Below are positions 30,112-39,667 of a stretch of DNA of 61,037 nt, piece after piece. The stretch is from NCBI RefSeq assembly GCF_944377805.1, contig NZ_CALWFZ010000013.1:1-61037 (forward strand), written 5' to 3'. Positions within the stretch are counted from its first letter, which is position 1; every line of letters begins with the position of its first letter. A model generated the notes under the pieces. It did not search any database and was not told the DNA's origin. It saw only the letters and a list, made by a program, of their open reading frames with translations. The DNA comes from an uncultured Mediterraneibacter sp. Lineage in GTDB: Bacteria; Bacillota; Clostridia; Lachnospirales; Lachnospiraceae. The position numbers and the translations under genes were made by a program.

Positions 30112-30834
30112 ATGAATACAAAAAGAACATTTACAGCAGTATATTTCACTCATAAATCAGATCTTGTTTTCTTTCTCTGCGGAGTCTTTATGCTCTTGAG
30201 CGAAATCTGGAAACAGTTCACTCTGACTTATATTCTCGGGGACGGCCGGTACAACTGGTGGTATCTGCCCTTTCAGCTCTGCAGTGTCCCCATGTATGTG
30301 CTGCTCTATTATCCTTTTATCCGCCGGGAAACACACAGGCGGACTCTGCTCGTTTTTCTTATGACCTACTGCCTGATGGGTGGAATCGCGGTGTTCGCCG
30401 ACACAAGCGGGCTTCACTATCCGATTCCGGCGCTTACGGCGCACTCTTACCTGTGGCATGTGCTTCTCATTGTACTGGGGATCGCCTCCGGTATCACATA
30501 TCTTGGGAAACTTCGTTCAGACAGAAAAAGAACGCTGTTCTCCCGCGCGCTTATCCTCGCGTTTCCACTGCGTCCTTTTATATACAGTACCATTTTTTAC
30601 CTTTTCTGCTGTCTCATCGCAGAGCTTTTGAATCTGTCGCTGGACAGATTCGGCACGATCAATATGTTTTACATCAATCCAGACTATCAGATGCAGCAGA
30701 TCGTATTCCGCGATCTGATCCCGGTGCTTGGCAACGGAGGCGCTATCCTGGCATACATCGCCGCCTCAGTCCTCGCATCCTTCCTCCTCTTTGAACTTTG
30801 GAATCTGGTTTTCCGTTTCGCGCGCCGCCGTTGA
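30112..30834 (+). CDS. YwaF/TMEM164-like integral membrane protein (TIGR02206 type)
   Basis: 240 residues with six to seven membrane helices. Family marks are W-W-Y-L-P-F-Q-L-C-S-V-P near residue 43 and H-S-Y-L-W-H-V-L-L near 109, with conserved His and Cys. The family is widespread in Firmicutes with no settled function. Single gene with its own -10 box. Its last 69 nt overlap the end of the convergent gene on the other strand. Confidence 0.8.
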   Translation: MNTKRTFTAVYFTHKSDLVFFLCGVFMLLSEIWKQFTLTYILGDGRYNWWYLPFQLCSVPMYVLLYYPFIRRETHRRTLLVFLMTYCLMGGIAVFADTSGLHYPIPALTAHSYLWHVLLIVLGIASGITYLGKLRSDRKRTLFSRALILAFPLRPFIYSTIFYLFCCLIAELLNLSLDRFGTINMFYINPDYQMQQIVFRDLIPVLGNGGAILAYIAASVLASFLLFELWNLVFRFARRR

Positions 30835-31746
30835 TTCCTTTTGTCTCTGGCCCCCGGCATATACCGGGGTCTTTGCGCTGTCCGTGCTCTCACTGGTCTC
30901 TCTGGCAATTCTGAGAAAATCCCGGTCCGCCGCTTTCCTCCGGGGAATAAACCGCCCGGCAAAAATTCCCTTTCCCCGGTTCTTTACATAGAAATATCCG
31001 ATCACAGAAAATATCAGTGCCCCGATAAAGTTCACCAGCAGATCCTGCATCGTATCAATGAGTCCGATGTCGAGGTATCCGCCGAGACCGAGTTCCATTC
31101 CGTTTACCGCCGTGTCCGTAATATGATCTATGACATAAGGTACATTATGCCCCTCAGGATCAAGCGTGACGGATCGTATCGCGTGGACGACTGTGTCTTT
31201 CTGCATGTCATATCCCCCGATCTGATCCATACCGAACTCAAAAAATTCCCACACAACGCCGATGGTCATGGAGAAGCAGAACGCGACGATCGCGGTAAAC
31301 ACCGGAGACAGATTAAATACCGTCCTCTCACTGCGGTTAAGCAGATCAGTCAGTGAGAATCCTATCGCCGCCGCCAGAAATCCGTTTAACGTGTGAAGCA
31401 CAGAATCCCAGAAAGGGAACATAAGGTAAAACTCACTGATCTCACCCAGTATCTCCGCCGCAAAGATAAAGATCAGAATGATGATCTCCAGCGTCGTCGG
31501 AAGTTCCACCTTAAAAGTAATCTGCACAAGACTCGGCGCCACCAAAAGAAGAAGTGTCAGACCACACAGAAACACGTTCTCATAATTTCGGTTCAAAAGC
31601 TGAAGAATGAGCATCACAATTACAAGGGCACGCAGTGTAAAGTAGACGATAAACGAACTTCTGTGCTCCCGAAGCTCCATGTACAGCGCTTTGCTTAGAT
31701 TGCGAAGCCGGTCTTTCCTGTTGTGTTGATTCTTATCCATTGGCAA
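30766..31746 (-). CDS. YjdF/DUF2238-like membrane protein
   Basis: 326 residues with six to seven membrane helices between about 35 and 260 and a charged cytoplasmic tail. The F-P-F-W-D-S-V-L-H-T-L-N-G motif and G-V-V-W-E-F-F-E-F-G-M-D are typical of the YjdF-like family of predicted membrane proteins. Function unknown. The start is TTG 31746 or ATG 31740; AAAGGAG lies 11 nt before the TTG, which favours it. The 3' end overlaps the convergent YwaF-like gene. Confidence 0.78.
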   Translation of the reverse strand: MPMDKNQHNRKDRLRNLSKALYMELREHRSSFIVYFTLRALVIVMLILQLLNRNYENVFLCGLTLLLLVAPSLVQITFKVELPTTLEIIILIFIFAAEILGEISEFYLMFPFWDSVLHTLNGFLAAAIGFSLTDLLNRSERTVFNLSPVFTAIVAFCFSMTIGVVWEFFEFGMDQIGGYDMQKDTVVHAIRSVTLDPEGHNVPYVIDHITDTAVNGMELGLGGYLDIGLIDTMQDLLVNFIGALIFSVIGYFYVKNRGKGIFAGRFIPRRKAADRDFLRIARETSESTDSAKTPVYAGGQRQKESTAARETENQIPKFKEEEGCED

Positions 31747-31824
31747 TGTCAGGTTCTCTCCTTTCTCTTGTCAACCCCCTCCGCCTCCTGCTACAATAGC
31801 ATAGTAAAACAGGAAGGTGATGTC

Positions 31825-32400
31825 ATGAAACAACCATTTGACTATGAGATCATATACAGCAGCCGACGCACCCTGGCAATCCAGGTGACGCACGACGGGC
31901 GCGTAACCGTCCGCTCTCCCAAAGGCTGTTCCCGCTCTTATATCGACGCTTTCGTCTCCAGAAATGAATCCTGGATTCTAAAGTGCCTCTCCCGCGCAAA
32001 GGAACTGAAAAAGCAGCAGGAGCATTCCGCCGCAGCCGCGCCTCCGCCTCTCTCGAAAAAAGACCGGGCCCGTTACATGGAACTTGCCCGGGACATCTTC
32101 ACCCGCAAAACAGACTATTACGCCCGCATCATGAACCTGTCCTACGGCCGCATCACCATCCGGGAACAGAAGACCCGGTGGGGAAGCTGCAGCAGCAAGG
32201 GCAATCTGAACTTCAACTGGCGTCTTATTCTGGCTCCGGAGGAAGTTCTGGACTATGTCGTCGTCCATGAGCTGGCGCACCGCCGGGAGATGAATCACTC
32301 TCAGGCCTTCTATGCCGTCGTAGAATCCATACTCCCTGACTATCGGCAGGCAAGAAAATGGCTGAGGGATAACGGTCAGAGTTTGTGGGAAATGATCTGA
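31825..32400 (+). CDS. YgjP/DUF45-type zinc metallohydrolase
   Basis: 191 residues. An N-terminal beta-rich part (Y-S-S-R-R-T-L-A-I-Q-V) leads to W-G-S-C-S-S-K-G-N-L-N-F-N-W-R-L and the metal motif V-V-H-E-L-A-H-R (H-E-x2-H) near residue 147, with H157 as likely third ligand. Related to SprT-like and M48-like proteases; the substrate is unknown. ATG 31825 has AGGAAGG upstream. Transcribed away from the YjdF-like gene. Confidence 0.87.
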   Translation: MKQPFDYEIIYSSRRTLAIQVTHDGRVTVRSPKGCSRSYIDAFVSRNESWILKCLSRAKELKKQQEHSAAAAPPPLSKKDRARYMELARDIFTRKTDYYARIMNLSYGRITIREQKTRWGSCSSKGNLNFNWRLILAPEEVLDYVVVHELAHRREMNHSQAFYAVVESILPDYRQARKWLRDNGQSLWEMI

Positions 32401-32408
32401 TGTCCCCT

Positions 32409-33011
32409 TCAGACAATTTCTCTAAGCGTCCGGTATACTCTCGATACCGGCAATCCGACCACATTATAATAGTCTCCGTCGATCCGGCCTATATATGCCG
32501 CAAATCCACCCTGTATTCCGTAAGCTCCCGCTTTGTCCGCCGGTTCTCCGGTAGCAATATACGCGCGAATCTCCTCTTCTGTCATCTCATTGACATACAC
32601 TTTCGTTCCCACAGAATAGCTGATGACATTTTTCTTACCGTGCGCGTCAAAATCAAGGACGGCCACCCCCGTATATACATAGTGTTCCCGCCCCTGCAGT
32701 CTCGTCAGCATATGCGCCGCGTCTTCTTCATCCCGTGGTTTTCCCAGAATCTCATCATCAAGCGCTACGATCGTATCCGCTCCGATCACCGCCATATTTC
32801 TAAGCTGGCCGCCGTTTTCTTTGTCAGAGACCATTTCCTCGGCTACATTTTCCGCTTTCATTAACGAAAGTTCTTTGACAATTTCTTCCGGCACCACACT
32901 TTTATATTGTTCTTCTTTCTCACTGACACGGACTTCAAAGTTTACTCCGATCTGTTCAAGCAGTTCTTTCCTCCGGGGAGAACCCGAACCCAGAATGATT
33001 CGTTTTTTCAT
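32409..33011 (-). CDS. maf: Maf-like nucleotide pyrophosphatase
   Basis: 200 residues. House-cleaning dTTP/UTP pyrophosphatase family. N-terminal L-G-S-G-S-P-R-R-K-E-L-L and G-A-D-T-I-V-A-L-D near residue 80 are the family signatures, with Y-x-T-G-V near 110. It follows the M20 gene by one base, so they form a pair. Assigned to septum inhibition historically; the enzyme activity is the better-supported role. Confidence 0.93.
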   Translation of the reverse strand: MKKRIILGSGSPRRKELLEQIGVNFEVRVSEKEEQYKSVVPEEIVKELSLMKAENVAEEMVSDKENGGQLRNMAVIGADTIVALDDEILGKPRDEEDAAHMLTRLQGREHYVYTGVAVLDFDAHGKKNVISYSVGTKVYVNEMTEEEIRAYIATGEPADKAGAYGIQGGFAAYIGRIDGDYYNVVGLPVSRVYRTLREIV

Positions 33012-33012
33012 T

Positions 33013-34335
33013 TTATAGTCTCCTTTCCATCTCTTCCCATGCCCGCGCGATAAGTTCCGGCTCTTTTACCAGACGCCAGGCTCCGGCCGCCATGCATCCG
33101 GCCGCATAAAGCATGCCTTTCTGTCCGATACTCATCCCCGCCTGTGCCGTCGCTGCCCAGTGATGAAGCGGCGTACCCTTGCACATGGCAGCCGCGCTGA
33201 GCATAATCGTGGGGACTGTATGGCTTACATCTGAAACATCCGTACCGATGGACAGCAGTACCGGTTCGTCTTCAAGGGGTTCCAGCCCCTCAAAACACTC
33301 TCCACTGTTGTCAAATCCCGCTTCCTCCGATATTTCTTTGGCAAACCGGATCTCTTCCGGGGTATAGGATGGCAGCGGAATCTTCGTCATCTCTTCATAG
33401 AACACTTCGGCCAGGGTCCGGTTTACCTTCATCTCTTTATTGCATGTCACCCGCTCGATCTCTACCCGGGTGCCGGACATAAGAGCCGCTCCTTTCGCGC
33501 AGTTGTCCACCCGTTCGGAAGCGTCCTGCGTCCTCTCCCATTTTGCGGAGCGGATGAAATAATTCGTAGAGGCATACGGCGGAACGATATTAGCCGGCCC
33601 GTCTGTATTCGTATAGGTATAGTGTATCCTCACATCGTCCGCCACATGCTCTCTCAGATAATTGACTCCCACATTCATAAGTTCCGCGGCGTCCAGCGCG
33701 CTCCTCCCCATCTCTGGATGCTTAGACGCGTGAGCAGCCGTTCCATAGAATTTGTAGTTCTTAATATCCTGAGCCTGCCATATATCATAACTCACTCTGT
33801 TTCTGTCAAAAGGATGCCAGGTGACCGCGGCAGACAGATCATTAAATACTCCCTCCGCATTCATCCTTATCTTGCCCACAACAACCTCTTCCGCAGGGCA
33901 TCCGTAGACGCGGACTATCCCGGGAATCTCTTCTTTCTCCATCTGCTCTTTCAGGTCACAGGCCGCACCCGCACAGGCTGTTCCCAGAAGATTATGGCCG
34001 CACCCGTGTCCCGGTCCGCCGTCCGGGTTCTGCCTGGGCACACACTCCTGCCCCAATCCGGGAAGAGCATCGTACTCAGCGAGAAACCCGATCACGGGAA
34101 CCGTTTCGCCGCCTTCACCGCTGTTCCTGCTGCCGCAGACGCCGCTTTGCCATTCCGCCACAAAGGCAGTCGCAAAGCCCGCCAGCCCCCATCTGACGGC
34201 AAAGCCCTCACCCTCCAGGAATCCTGCCAGCGCTCGGGAAGATTTATGTTCCTCCATCGATACTTCCGGATGCCGGAAAATGTAGTCCGCCGTCTCTTTC
34301 ATCTTATTTATAAGTTCTTCTCTCATAAATTTCAC
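33013..34335 (-). CDS. M20 family amidohydrolase (AbgB-like)
   Basis: About 440 residues. Zinc-dependent amidohydrolase of the M20D group, most like aminobenzoyl-glutamate utilisation protein B. Motifs: G-F-L-A-E-Y-D-A-L-P near 80, G-H-G-C-G-H-N-L-L-G-T-A near 114, G-C-P-A-E-E-V-V-V-G-K near 145 and G-T-D-V-S-D-V-S-H near 365. The likely substrate is an N-acyl amino acid or folate fragment. The start is GTG 34335 or ATG 34326; AGAGGA is close to both. Confidence 0.85.
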   Translation of the reverse strand: MKFMREELINKMKETADYIFRHPEVSMEEHKSSRALAGFLEGEGFAVRWGLAGFATAFVAEWQSGVCGSRNSGEGGETVPVIGFLAEYDALPGLGQECVPRQNPDGGPGHGCGHNLLGTACAGAACDLKEQMEKEEIPGIVRVYGCPAEEVVVGKIRMNAEGVFNDLSAAVTWHPFDRNRVSYDIWQAQDIKNYKFYGTAAHASKHPEMGRSALDAAELMNVGVNYLREHVADDVRIHYTYTNTDGPANIVPPYASTNYFIRSAKWERTQDASERVDNCAKGAALMSGTRVEIERVTCNKEMKVNRTLAEVFYEEMTKIPLPSYTPEEIRFAKEISEEAGFDNSGECFEGLEPLEDEPVLLSIGTDVSDVSHTVPTIMLSAAAMCKGTPLHHWAATAQAGMSIGQKGMLYAAGCMAAGAWRLVKEPELIARAWEEMERRL

Positions 34336-34533
34336 TATTCCTCTGATTAATTTCTGCAGCTTTCTGCTAATTTAAAATTTTACTATATTTTTAGATATAA
34401 TCAATATGTTTACGAGATTTCAGATTTTTAGAATCTTATTAATATTTCTGTTATGTCATCTTAAGTTATGTGGTTTTTTGTGGTTTTTATTTTTATCAGA
34501 TGTGGTTTTTTACCCTATTTTAAGATTATTCTG

Positions 34534-34562
34534 TTGCCATTTCCCTGTGGTTATAGTATAAT
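34534..34562 (+). promoter_or_regulatory. Sigma-A promoter of the diol dehydratase operon
   Basis: TTGCCA (34534-34539), 17-nt spacer, TATAAT (34557-34562). Transcription should start near 34569, just before the structured leader. The sequence from 34340 to 34530 is very AT-rich and otherwise featureless. Confidence 0.8.
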
Positions 34563-34575
34563 TAGCCTTAGAAAT

Positions 34576-34669
34576 GTCCGTTTGCACAAATATAGCATCC
34601 GGATGCGCGAAAACATCAATATATGGGGCACACGCACACATACTGTCAGGATGCATGTGCAGCCCGGAC
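34576..34669 (+). ncRNA. Structured 5' leader of the diol dehydratase operon (candidate regulatory RNA)
   Basis: Three nested helices close the element: GTCCG (34576-34580) with CGGAC (34665-34669), GCACA (34584-34588) with TGTGC (34656-34660), and GCATCC (34595-34600) with GGATGC (34649-34654). Short internal loops separate them. Inside, GATG/CATC and TATG/CATA can form two small arms, giving a junction-like fold. The ribosome site starts 4 nt after it. No cobalamin riboswitch core was found. GCATCC-GGATGC at 34595-34606 is also a perfect DNA palindrome. Confidence 0.5.
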
Positions 34670-34688
34670 CGCAAGGAGAGAAGTCAAT

Positions 34689-36353
34689 ATGAAACGTTCA
34701 AAACGAATTGAAGCACTGGACGCCCGTCCGGTCAACCTGGACGGCTATATCAGCGAGTGGCCGGAGATGGGGTTTGCCGCTATGAACAGCCCTTATGATC
34801 CGAAACCCTCTGTCAGAGTCGAGGACGGCAGGATCGTGGAACTGGACGGCAAAAATCGGGAGGACTTTGACTTTATTGATCAGTTCATCGCCGATTATGC
34901 AATCAATATCAACCGGACAGAAAAGTCTATGGCAGTGTCCTCTCTCGAGATCGCCAGAATGATCGTGGATATTCATGTGTCCAGAAAAGAGATTCTGGAA
35001 CTTATCTCCGGTATCACACCGGCAAAGATGGCAGAAGTCATGAATCACCTAAATGTAGTGGAGCTCATGATGGGTATGCAGAAAATCCGCGCCAGAAAAA
35101 CTCCCGGCAACCAGGCTCATATTACAAACTTAAAGGACGACCCGGTTCAGATCGCCGCCGACGCGGCAGAGGGAGCTCTCAGGGGATTCGCTGAGGAAGA
35201 GACGACTATGGGCGTGGCGCGCTATGCTCCCCTCAGCGCTATGGCTCTTCTGATCGGCTCTCAGGTCGGACGGCCGGGCGTGCTCACTCAGTGTTCCGCT
35301 GAGGAGGCCACGGAGCTGGAACTCGGCATCCGCGGTCTGACGACCTACGCGGAAACGCTCTCCGTATACGGTACTGAGAAAGTATTTATCGACGGGGATG
35401 ACACCCCTTATTCAAAAGCGTTCTTAAACTCCGCTTACGCATCCCGCGGTTTAAAGGTCCGTTTCACTTCGGGCTCCGGCTCGGAAGTACTTATGGGAAG
35501 CAGCGAAAAGAAGTCCATGCTCTATCTGGAGTGCCGCTGTCTGTTTGTGACAAAGGGCGCGGGAAGCCAGGGCATTCAGAACGGTTCGGTAAGCTGTATC
35601 GGCGTGACCGGATCTGTACCCGCAGGTATCCGGGAAGTTCTCTCCGAGAACCTTGTTGCCGCTCTTCTTGGCCTGGAGTGCGCTTCTTCCAACGACCAGA
35701 GCTTCTCTAACTCGGATATGCGCCGTACCGCCAGAACGATGCTGGAGTTCCTTCCCGGAACAGACTTCATTTTTTCCGGATATGCGGCGGAACCAAACTA
35801 TGATAATATGTTCGCCGGATCAAATTTCGACGCGGAGGATTTTGATGATTATAATGTGCTCCAGAGGGACATGCAGGTGGACGGCGGTCTTAAGCCGGTC
35901 ACTGAAGAACAGGTCATCCATGTGAGAAATAAGGCTGCCCGCGCGGTGCAGGCTGTCTTTCGGAATCTGAACCTTGCGCCCGTCACAGACGAACAGGTGG
36001 AAGCCGTCACCTATGCCCACGGAAGTAAGGATACGCTCCCCCGGGATGTGACTGCTGATTTAGCGGCCGCGGAAGATGTGCTCAAGCGGGGTATTACAGG
36101 CATTGACGTAGTAAAAGCGCTGGCGGAAACCGGATTTGAAGATGTGGCATCAAGCGTACTTAATATGCTGAAACAAAGGGTAGCGGGAGATTACATGCAG
36201 ACCGCCGCGATCCTTGATAAAGACTTCCATGTGATGTCCGGCGTCAACACCCCCAACGACTACATGGGCCCGGGAACCGGATACCGTGTGGACGGCGAGC
36301 GCTGGGAAGAGATCAAGCAGATCCCGCATCTTATTAACCCGTACGATATATAG
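34689..36353 (+). CDS. pduC: Adenosylcobalamin-dependent diol/glycerol dehydratase, large subunit
   Basis: 554 residues, the usual length. This TIM-barrel subunit holds the substrate and coenzyme; it turns 1,2-propanediol or glycerol into the aldehyde. Motifs in order: [13 protein letters not shown] (substrate Gln/His, near 137), A-E-E-A-T-E-L-E (substrate Glu), [27 protein letters not shown], and D-F-I-F-S-G-Y (catalytic Asp and Ser). The ATG follows AAGGAGAG. The encapsulation-type N terminus of the next subunit favours diol over glycerol dehydratase. Confidence 0.96.
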   Translation: MKRSKRIEALDARPVNLDGYISEWPEMGFAAMNSPYDPKPSVRVEDGRIVELDGKNREDFDFIDQFIADYAININRTEKSMAVSSLEIARMIVDIHVSRKEILELISGITPAKMAEVMNHLNVVELMMGMQKIRARKTPGNQAHITNLKDDPVQIAADAAEGALRGFAEEETTMGVARYAPLSAMALLIGSQVGRPGVLTQCSAEEATELELGIRGLTTYAETLSVYGTEKVFIDGDDTPYSKAFLNSAYASRGLKVRFTSGSGSEVLMGSSEKKSMLYLECRCLFVTKGAGSQGIQNGSVSCIGVTGSVPAGIREVLSENLVAALLGLECASSNDQSFSNSDMRRTARTMLEFLPGTDFIFSGYAAEPNYDNMFAGSNFDAEDFDDYNVLQRDMQVDGGLKPVTEEQVIHVRNKAARAVQAVFRNLNLAPVTDEQVEAVTYAHGSKDTLPRDVTADLAAAEDVLKRGITGIDVVKALAETGFEDVASSVLNMLKQRVAGDYMQTAAILDKDFHVMSGVNTPNDYMGPGTGYRVDGERWEEIKQIPHLINPYDI

Positions 36354-36370
36354 AAAAGGAGGAGAACACC

Positions 36371-37069
36371 ATGCAGATCAGTGAAGAACTAGTAAGACAG
36401 ATCACAAACGCGGTTTTAAGTCAGATGTCACAGTCCGGCGCCTCCTCCACATCGGAAGATCACACGGCAGTTACCCCCTCTCCTGAACACATGCCGTCTC
36501 TGGCCGGCAGAGAACGAATCAACAAGGAGAAAACCTCCTACGCTGATTACCCCCGGGCAGAGAAAGGTACTGCCCCCAAGGAAGTGGTGATCGGAGTTGG
36601 CGCGGCTTTTCAGGCAGAGATCAGAAAAACAATTACCGGCATTTCTCTCGACGACGTACTCCGCAACGTAAAGGCAGGGATCGAGGAAGAGGGAATGGTT
36701 CCCCGTGTCGTGAAGATTCTCGACACATCGGACGTATGCTTTATGGCGCTTGAAGCGGCCAAACTCTCCGGTTCCGGAATCGGCGTGGGAATCCAGTCAA
36801 AAGGAACGACGGTCATCCACCAGAAAGACCTCTATCCTCTCTCTAATCTGGAACTGTTCCCGCAGGCGCCTCTTATGACGCTTGAGACATACCGCCAGAT
36901 CGGCCAGAACGCCGCAAAATATGTAAAGGGCGAGCAGGTCGTGCCGATCCCCTGTACCAATGATCCGATGTCCAGACCAAAATATCAGGTAAAAGCAGCG
37001 ATCATGCACATCGCGGAGACCGAGCAGCTTGATCCCGAAATCGGCGCTATTGAATGGGAGGGAAGATAA
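36371..37069 (+). CDS. pduD: Diol dehydratase medium subunit with encapsulation-type N terminus
   Basis: 232 residues, the base of the cobalamin site. The core (V-V-I-G-V-G-A-A-F near 76, [16 protein letters not shown] near 137, [10 protein letters not shown] near 161) is standard. Residues 1-19 form an amphipathic helix ([16 protein letters not shown]) followed by a flexible Ser/Thr/Pro linker. That is the layout of the microcompartment-targeting peptide of Salmonella PduD and not of free glycerol dehydratase. No shell gene is in the window. Confidence 0.95.
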   Translation: MQISEELVRQITNAVLSQMSQSGASSTSEDHTAVTPSPEHMPSLAGRERINKEKTSYADYPRAEKGTAPKEVVIGVGAAFQAEIRKTITGISLDDVLRNVKAGIEEEGMVPRVVKILDTSDVCFMALEAAKLSGSGIGVGIQSKGTTVIHQKDLYPLSNLELFPQAPLMTLETYRQIGQNAAKYVKGEQVVPIPCTNDPMSRPKYQVKAAIMHIAETEQLDPEIGAIEWEGR

Positions 37070-37462
37070 ATGAAATATCCTTTAGCGGAACATGAAAGAG
37101 AAAATATCACATCTAAAACAGGCCGGAAATTCAACGATATTACGCTGGATGAGGTTATGAAGGACCATATAGCGCCGGATGACATCAAGATCTCAAAGGA
37201 CATCTTAAAGGCTCAGGGGCAGGTAGCTATGGAGGCTGATAACGCCCCTATGGAAAAGAACTTTGAGCGGGCCGCAGAACTTGTGGACGTGCCGGATGAA
37301 GTAATTCTGAAAATGTATGACAAGCTGCGCCCAAACCGCTCTACAAAGCTGGAACTTGTCATGATGGCGCAGGAGCTTCTTGAGAAATACAACGCAAAGA
37401 ACTGCGCGCGCCTTGTTATGGAGGCCGCGGAAGTGTATGAAAAGAGAGGAATATTGCTTTGA
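37070..37462 (+). CDS. pduE: Diol dehydratase small subunit
   Basis: 130 residues, helical. Y-P-L-A-E-H near the N terminus, K-N-F-E-R-A-A-E-L near 59 and L-R-P-N-R-S-T-K near 81 are family marks. Unlike Salmonella PduE, it has no N-terminal targeting extension. Its ATG directly follows the medium subunit stop, so synthesis is coupled. Confidence 0.94.
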   Translation: MKYPLAEHERENITSKTGRKFNDITLDEVMKDHIAPDDIKISKDILKAQGQVAMEADNAPMEKNFERAAELVDVPDEVILKMYDKLRPNRSTKLELVMMAQELLEKYNAKNCARLVMEAAEVYEKRGILL

Positions 37463-39273
37463 GTTATATCGCAGGAGTTGACATTGGAAATTCCACAACT
37501 GAAGTCTGTGTCGGCGAAGTGACAGACAAAGGAAACGTTACTTTTCTGACAAGCGCTTCCTGCCCTACCACAGGAACAAAGGGCACCATCGAGAATGTCT
37601 ATTCCGTGAAGAATGCCCTGAAGCTGGCTATGAGCAGGATCGGGCGGGAGACTTCCGACATCGATCTTGTGCGCCTTAACGAGGCTGCGCCTGTCATCGG
37701 AGACACGGCGATGGAGACGCTGACAGAGACTGTGATCACCGATTCGTCTATGATCGGTCACAATCCCTCTACGCCCGCCGGAGCCGGACAGGCTGTGGGA
37801 GAGATTCTGCTGATCGAGAATATCTCCCGGGCAGTTCCCGGGACAGCGTATATTCTGGCCGCATCCGCAGAACACAGCTACGAAGAGGTAGCCGCTGTTG
37901 TCAACCAACACGAAGAGATCGAGATCGCAGGTATTATTCTGCAGGCGGACGAGGCTGTGCTCGTGGAGAACCGGATCCGCAGGGAGATTCCGATTATCGA
38001 TGAAGTTCGCAGAATTGACCGGCTCCCGGACGGGGTTCCCGCCGCTGTCGAGGTGGCTCTGCCGGGGCAGACGATACGTATGCTGTCCAACCCGTACGGT
38101 ATCGCCACCCTGCTCGGACTGACTGCCGAGGAGACACGGACGATCACGCCGATTGCCAAGAGTCTGATCGGGAAAAGAAGCGCTGTTGTGCTCAAAACAC
38201 CCGGCGGAAATATTCATGAAAATGTTCTTCCCGCAGGGGAAATTTATTTTTATGGAGATAAGAATGTCACAATCAGCCTGGACGAAGGTGCTCAGAAGAT
38301 TATGGAAGCCGCCGAAGCAGCAGGTGATATTCGCGACATCAGCGGACAGCCGGATACGAATGTCGGCAATATGCTCTCCCGCATCCGCACAGGTATGGGC
38401 GAGCTGGACAAGAGCTCGGAGGCGGATATACGCATCACGGATATTCTCGCGGTAGATACCCTTGCTCCGGTCCTTATCTCCGGCGCTCTTGCCGGGGAAA
38501 CATGTATGGAAAAAGCTGTGGGAATCGCGGCTATGGTGAAAACCCGGAAACTGCCCATGCAGGAGATCGCCGCGCGCCTCACTACCGAGCTCGGAACAGA
38601 TGTGAAAGTCGCCGGGGTGGAGGCTGTTATGGCGAGCCTGGGCGCGCTGACCACACCGGGAACAAAACTGCCTCTGGCCATCCTTGACATGGGCGGAGGC
38701 TCCACGGATGCCGCAATTATCTCAGAAGACGGTCAGGTGACACTGACCCATCAGGCAGGCGCCGGAGAACTGGTCTCCATGCTGATCCAGACAGAGCTGG
38801 GCCTGAGTAACCGGCATATTGCCGAGGAGATCAAAAAATATCCTCTGGCGAAGGTGGAGAGCCTCTTCCATATGAGAATGGAGAACGGACAGATGACATT
38901 CGTGGACGAATCCATTGATCCCCGCTTTTTCGGCAGGGTTGTGCTGCTCACAGAGAGCGGGCTGATCCGCATTGAAGAGGATATTCCAATGGAGAAAATC
39001 GTCCAGGTTCGCCGCGAGGCGAAGCGCAAAGTCTTTGTAACCAATGCGTTCCGGGCGCTTAAAAAAGTCGCGCCGGACCACAATCTGAGAAATATATCGA
39101 CTGTCGTTCTCGTAGGCGGTTCAGCAGAGGATTTTGAAATACCGGAGATGCTCATGGAAGCGTTCACAGACTACCGGATCGTATGCGGCAGAGGAAATAT
39201 CCGCGGCAGCGAAGGGCCGAGGAACGCGGTTGCCACAGGGCTTGTGCTCTCCTATATTGGTGAAATGCCGTAG
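37459..39273 (+). CDS. pduG: Diol dehydratase reactivating factor, large subunit
   Basis: 604 residues, Hsp70-like ATPase that swaps damaged cobalamin out of the dehydratase. N-terminal G-V-D-I-G-N-S-T-T-E-V (phosphate loop) and L-D-M-G-G-G-S-T-D-A-A near 410 are the nucleotide motifs; V-L-V-G-G-S-A-E-D-F-E near 555 is the adenosine part. The start is TTG 37459, overlapping the small subunit stop (TTGA). Also named ddrA/dhaF. Confidence 0.94.
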   Translation: MSYIAGVDIGNSTTEVCVGEVTDKGNVTFLTSASCPTTGTKGTIENVYSVKNALKLAMSRIGRETSDIDLVRLNEAAPVIGDTAMETLTETVITDSSMIGHNPSTPAGAGQAVGEILLIENISRAVPGTAYILAASAEHSYEEVAAVVNQHEEIEIAGIILQADEAVLVENRIRREIPIIDEVRRIDRLPDGVPAAVEVALPGQTIRMLSNPYGIATLLGLTAEETRTITPIAKSLIGKRSAVVLKTPGGNIHENVLPAGEIYFYGDKNVTISLDEGAQKIMEAAEAAGDIRDISGQPDTNVGNMLSRIRTGMGELDKSSEADIRITDILAVDTLAPVLISGALAGETCMEKAVGIAAMVKTRKLPMQEIAARLTTELGTDVKVAGVEAVMASLGALTTPGTKLPLAILDMGGGSTDAAIISEDGQVTLTHQAGAGELVSMLIQTELGLSNRHIAEEIKKYPLAKVESLFHMRMENGQMTFVDESIDPRFFGRVVLLTESGLIRIEEDIPMEKIVQVRREAKRKVFVTNAFRALKKVAPDHNLRNISTVVLVGGSAEDFEIPEMLMEAFTDYRIVCGRGNIRGSEGPRNAVATGLVLSYIGEMP

Positions 39274-39322
39274 CAATATTCTTCGGCCCAAAAGGGCCCG
39301 AAAGAATCAGGGAGGATTGAAA

Positions 39323-39667
39323 TTGATCATCAGGAAACCTTCAATATTCATCTATACACATGAGGCCGACCCGGCGGTTCTAAAGGAAGTCCGCGCCGGG
39401 ATCGAGGAAGAAGGCGTCTTTTACGATACTATTGAGATGCCGGATGAATGTATGGAAAAGCTGGCCTATAAAGCAGCCAGAGATTCCATGCTCGGTTCCG
39501 GTGTCGGAATCTTCGGAACTGCCGTGTGTCTGAAGATGCGTGGCCTGGAGAAGGGGCGGAATATCGAAAGCTATCTCACCCCGAGCCGCACACAATGCCG
39601 GAACATCGGGGCCAACAGCGCCAGAGCCATCAAAAAACTGCCATTTAAGGAGGAATACAGGATATGA
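39323..39667 (+). CDS. pduH: Diol dehydratase reactivating factor, small subunit
   Basis: 114 residues, structurally like the medium dehydratase subunit. G-I-E-E-E-G-V near 29, L-G-S-G-V-G-I near 60 and S-R-T-Q-C-R-N-I-G-A-N-S-A-R near 88 fit the DdrB/DhaG family. The start is TTG 39323 with GGAGG exactly 7 nt upstream; no ATG is available. A small stem-loop (CGGCCCAAAAGGGCCCG, 39283-39299) lies between it and pduG. It ends in an ATGA overlap with pduO. Confidence 0.9.
   Translation: MIIRKPSIFIYTHEADPAVLKEVRAGIEEEGVFYDTIEMPDECMEKLAYKAARDSMLGSGVGIFGTAVCLKMRGLEKGRNIESYLTPSRTQCRNIGANSARAIKKLPFKEEYRI

Noticed and set aside
29730-30155. + strand frame upstream of the YwaF-like gene
   Set aside because: It runs through the F-ATPase promoter region and overlaps the next start; AT-rich, no ribosome site.
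34340-34688. Cobalamin riboswitch before pduC
   Set aside because: The conserved cobalamin core and the GCCACTG-type segment are absent.
37213-38217. Long - strand open frame opposite pduE and pduG
   Set aside because: Shadow of well-supported genes with no domain or ribosome site.
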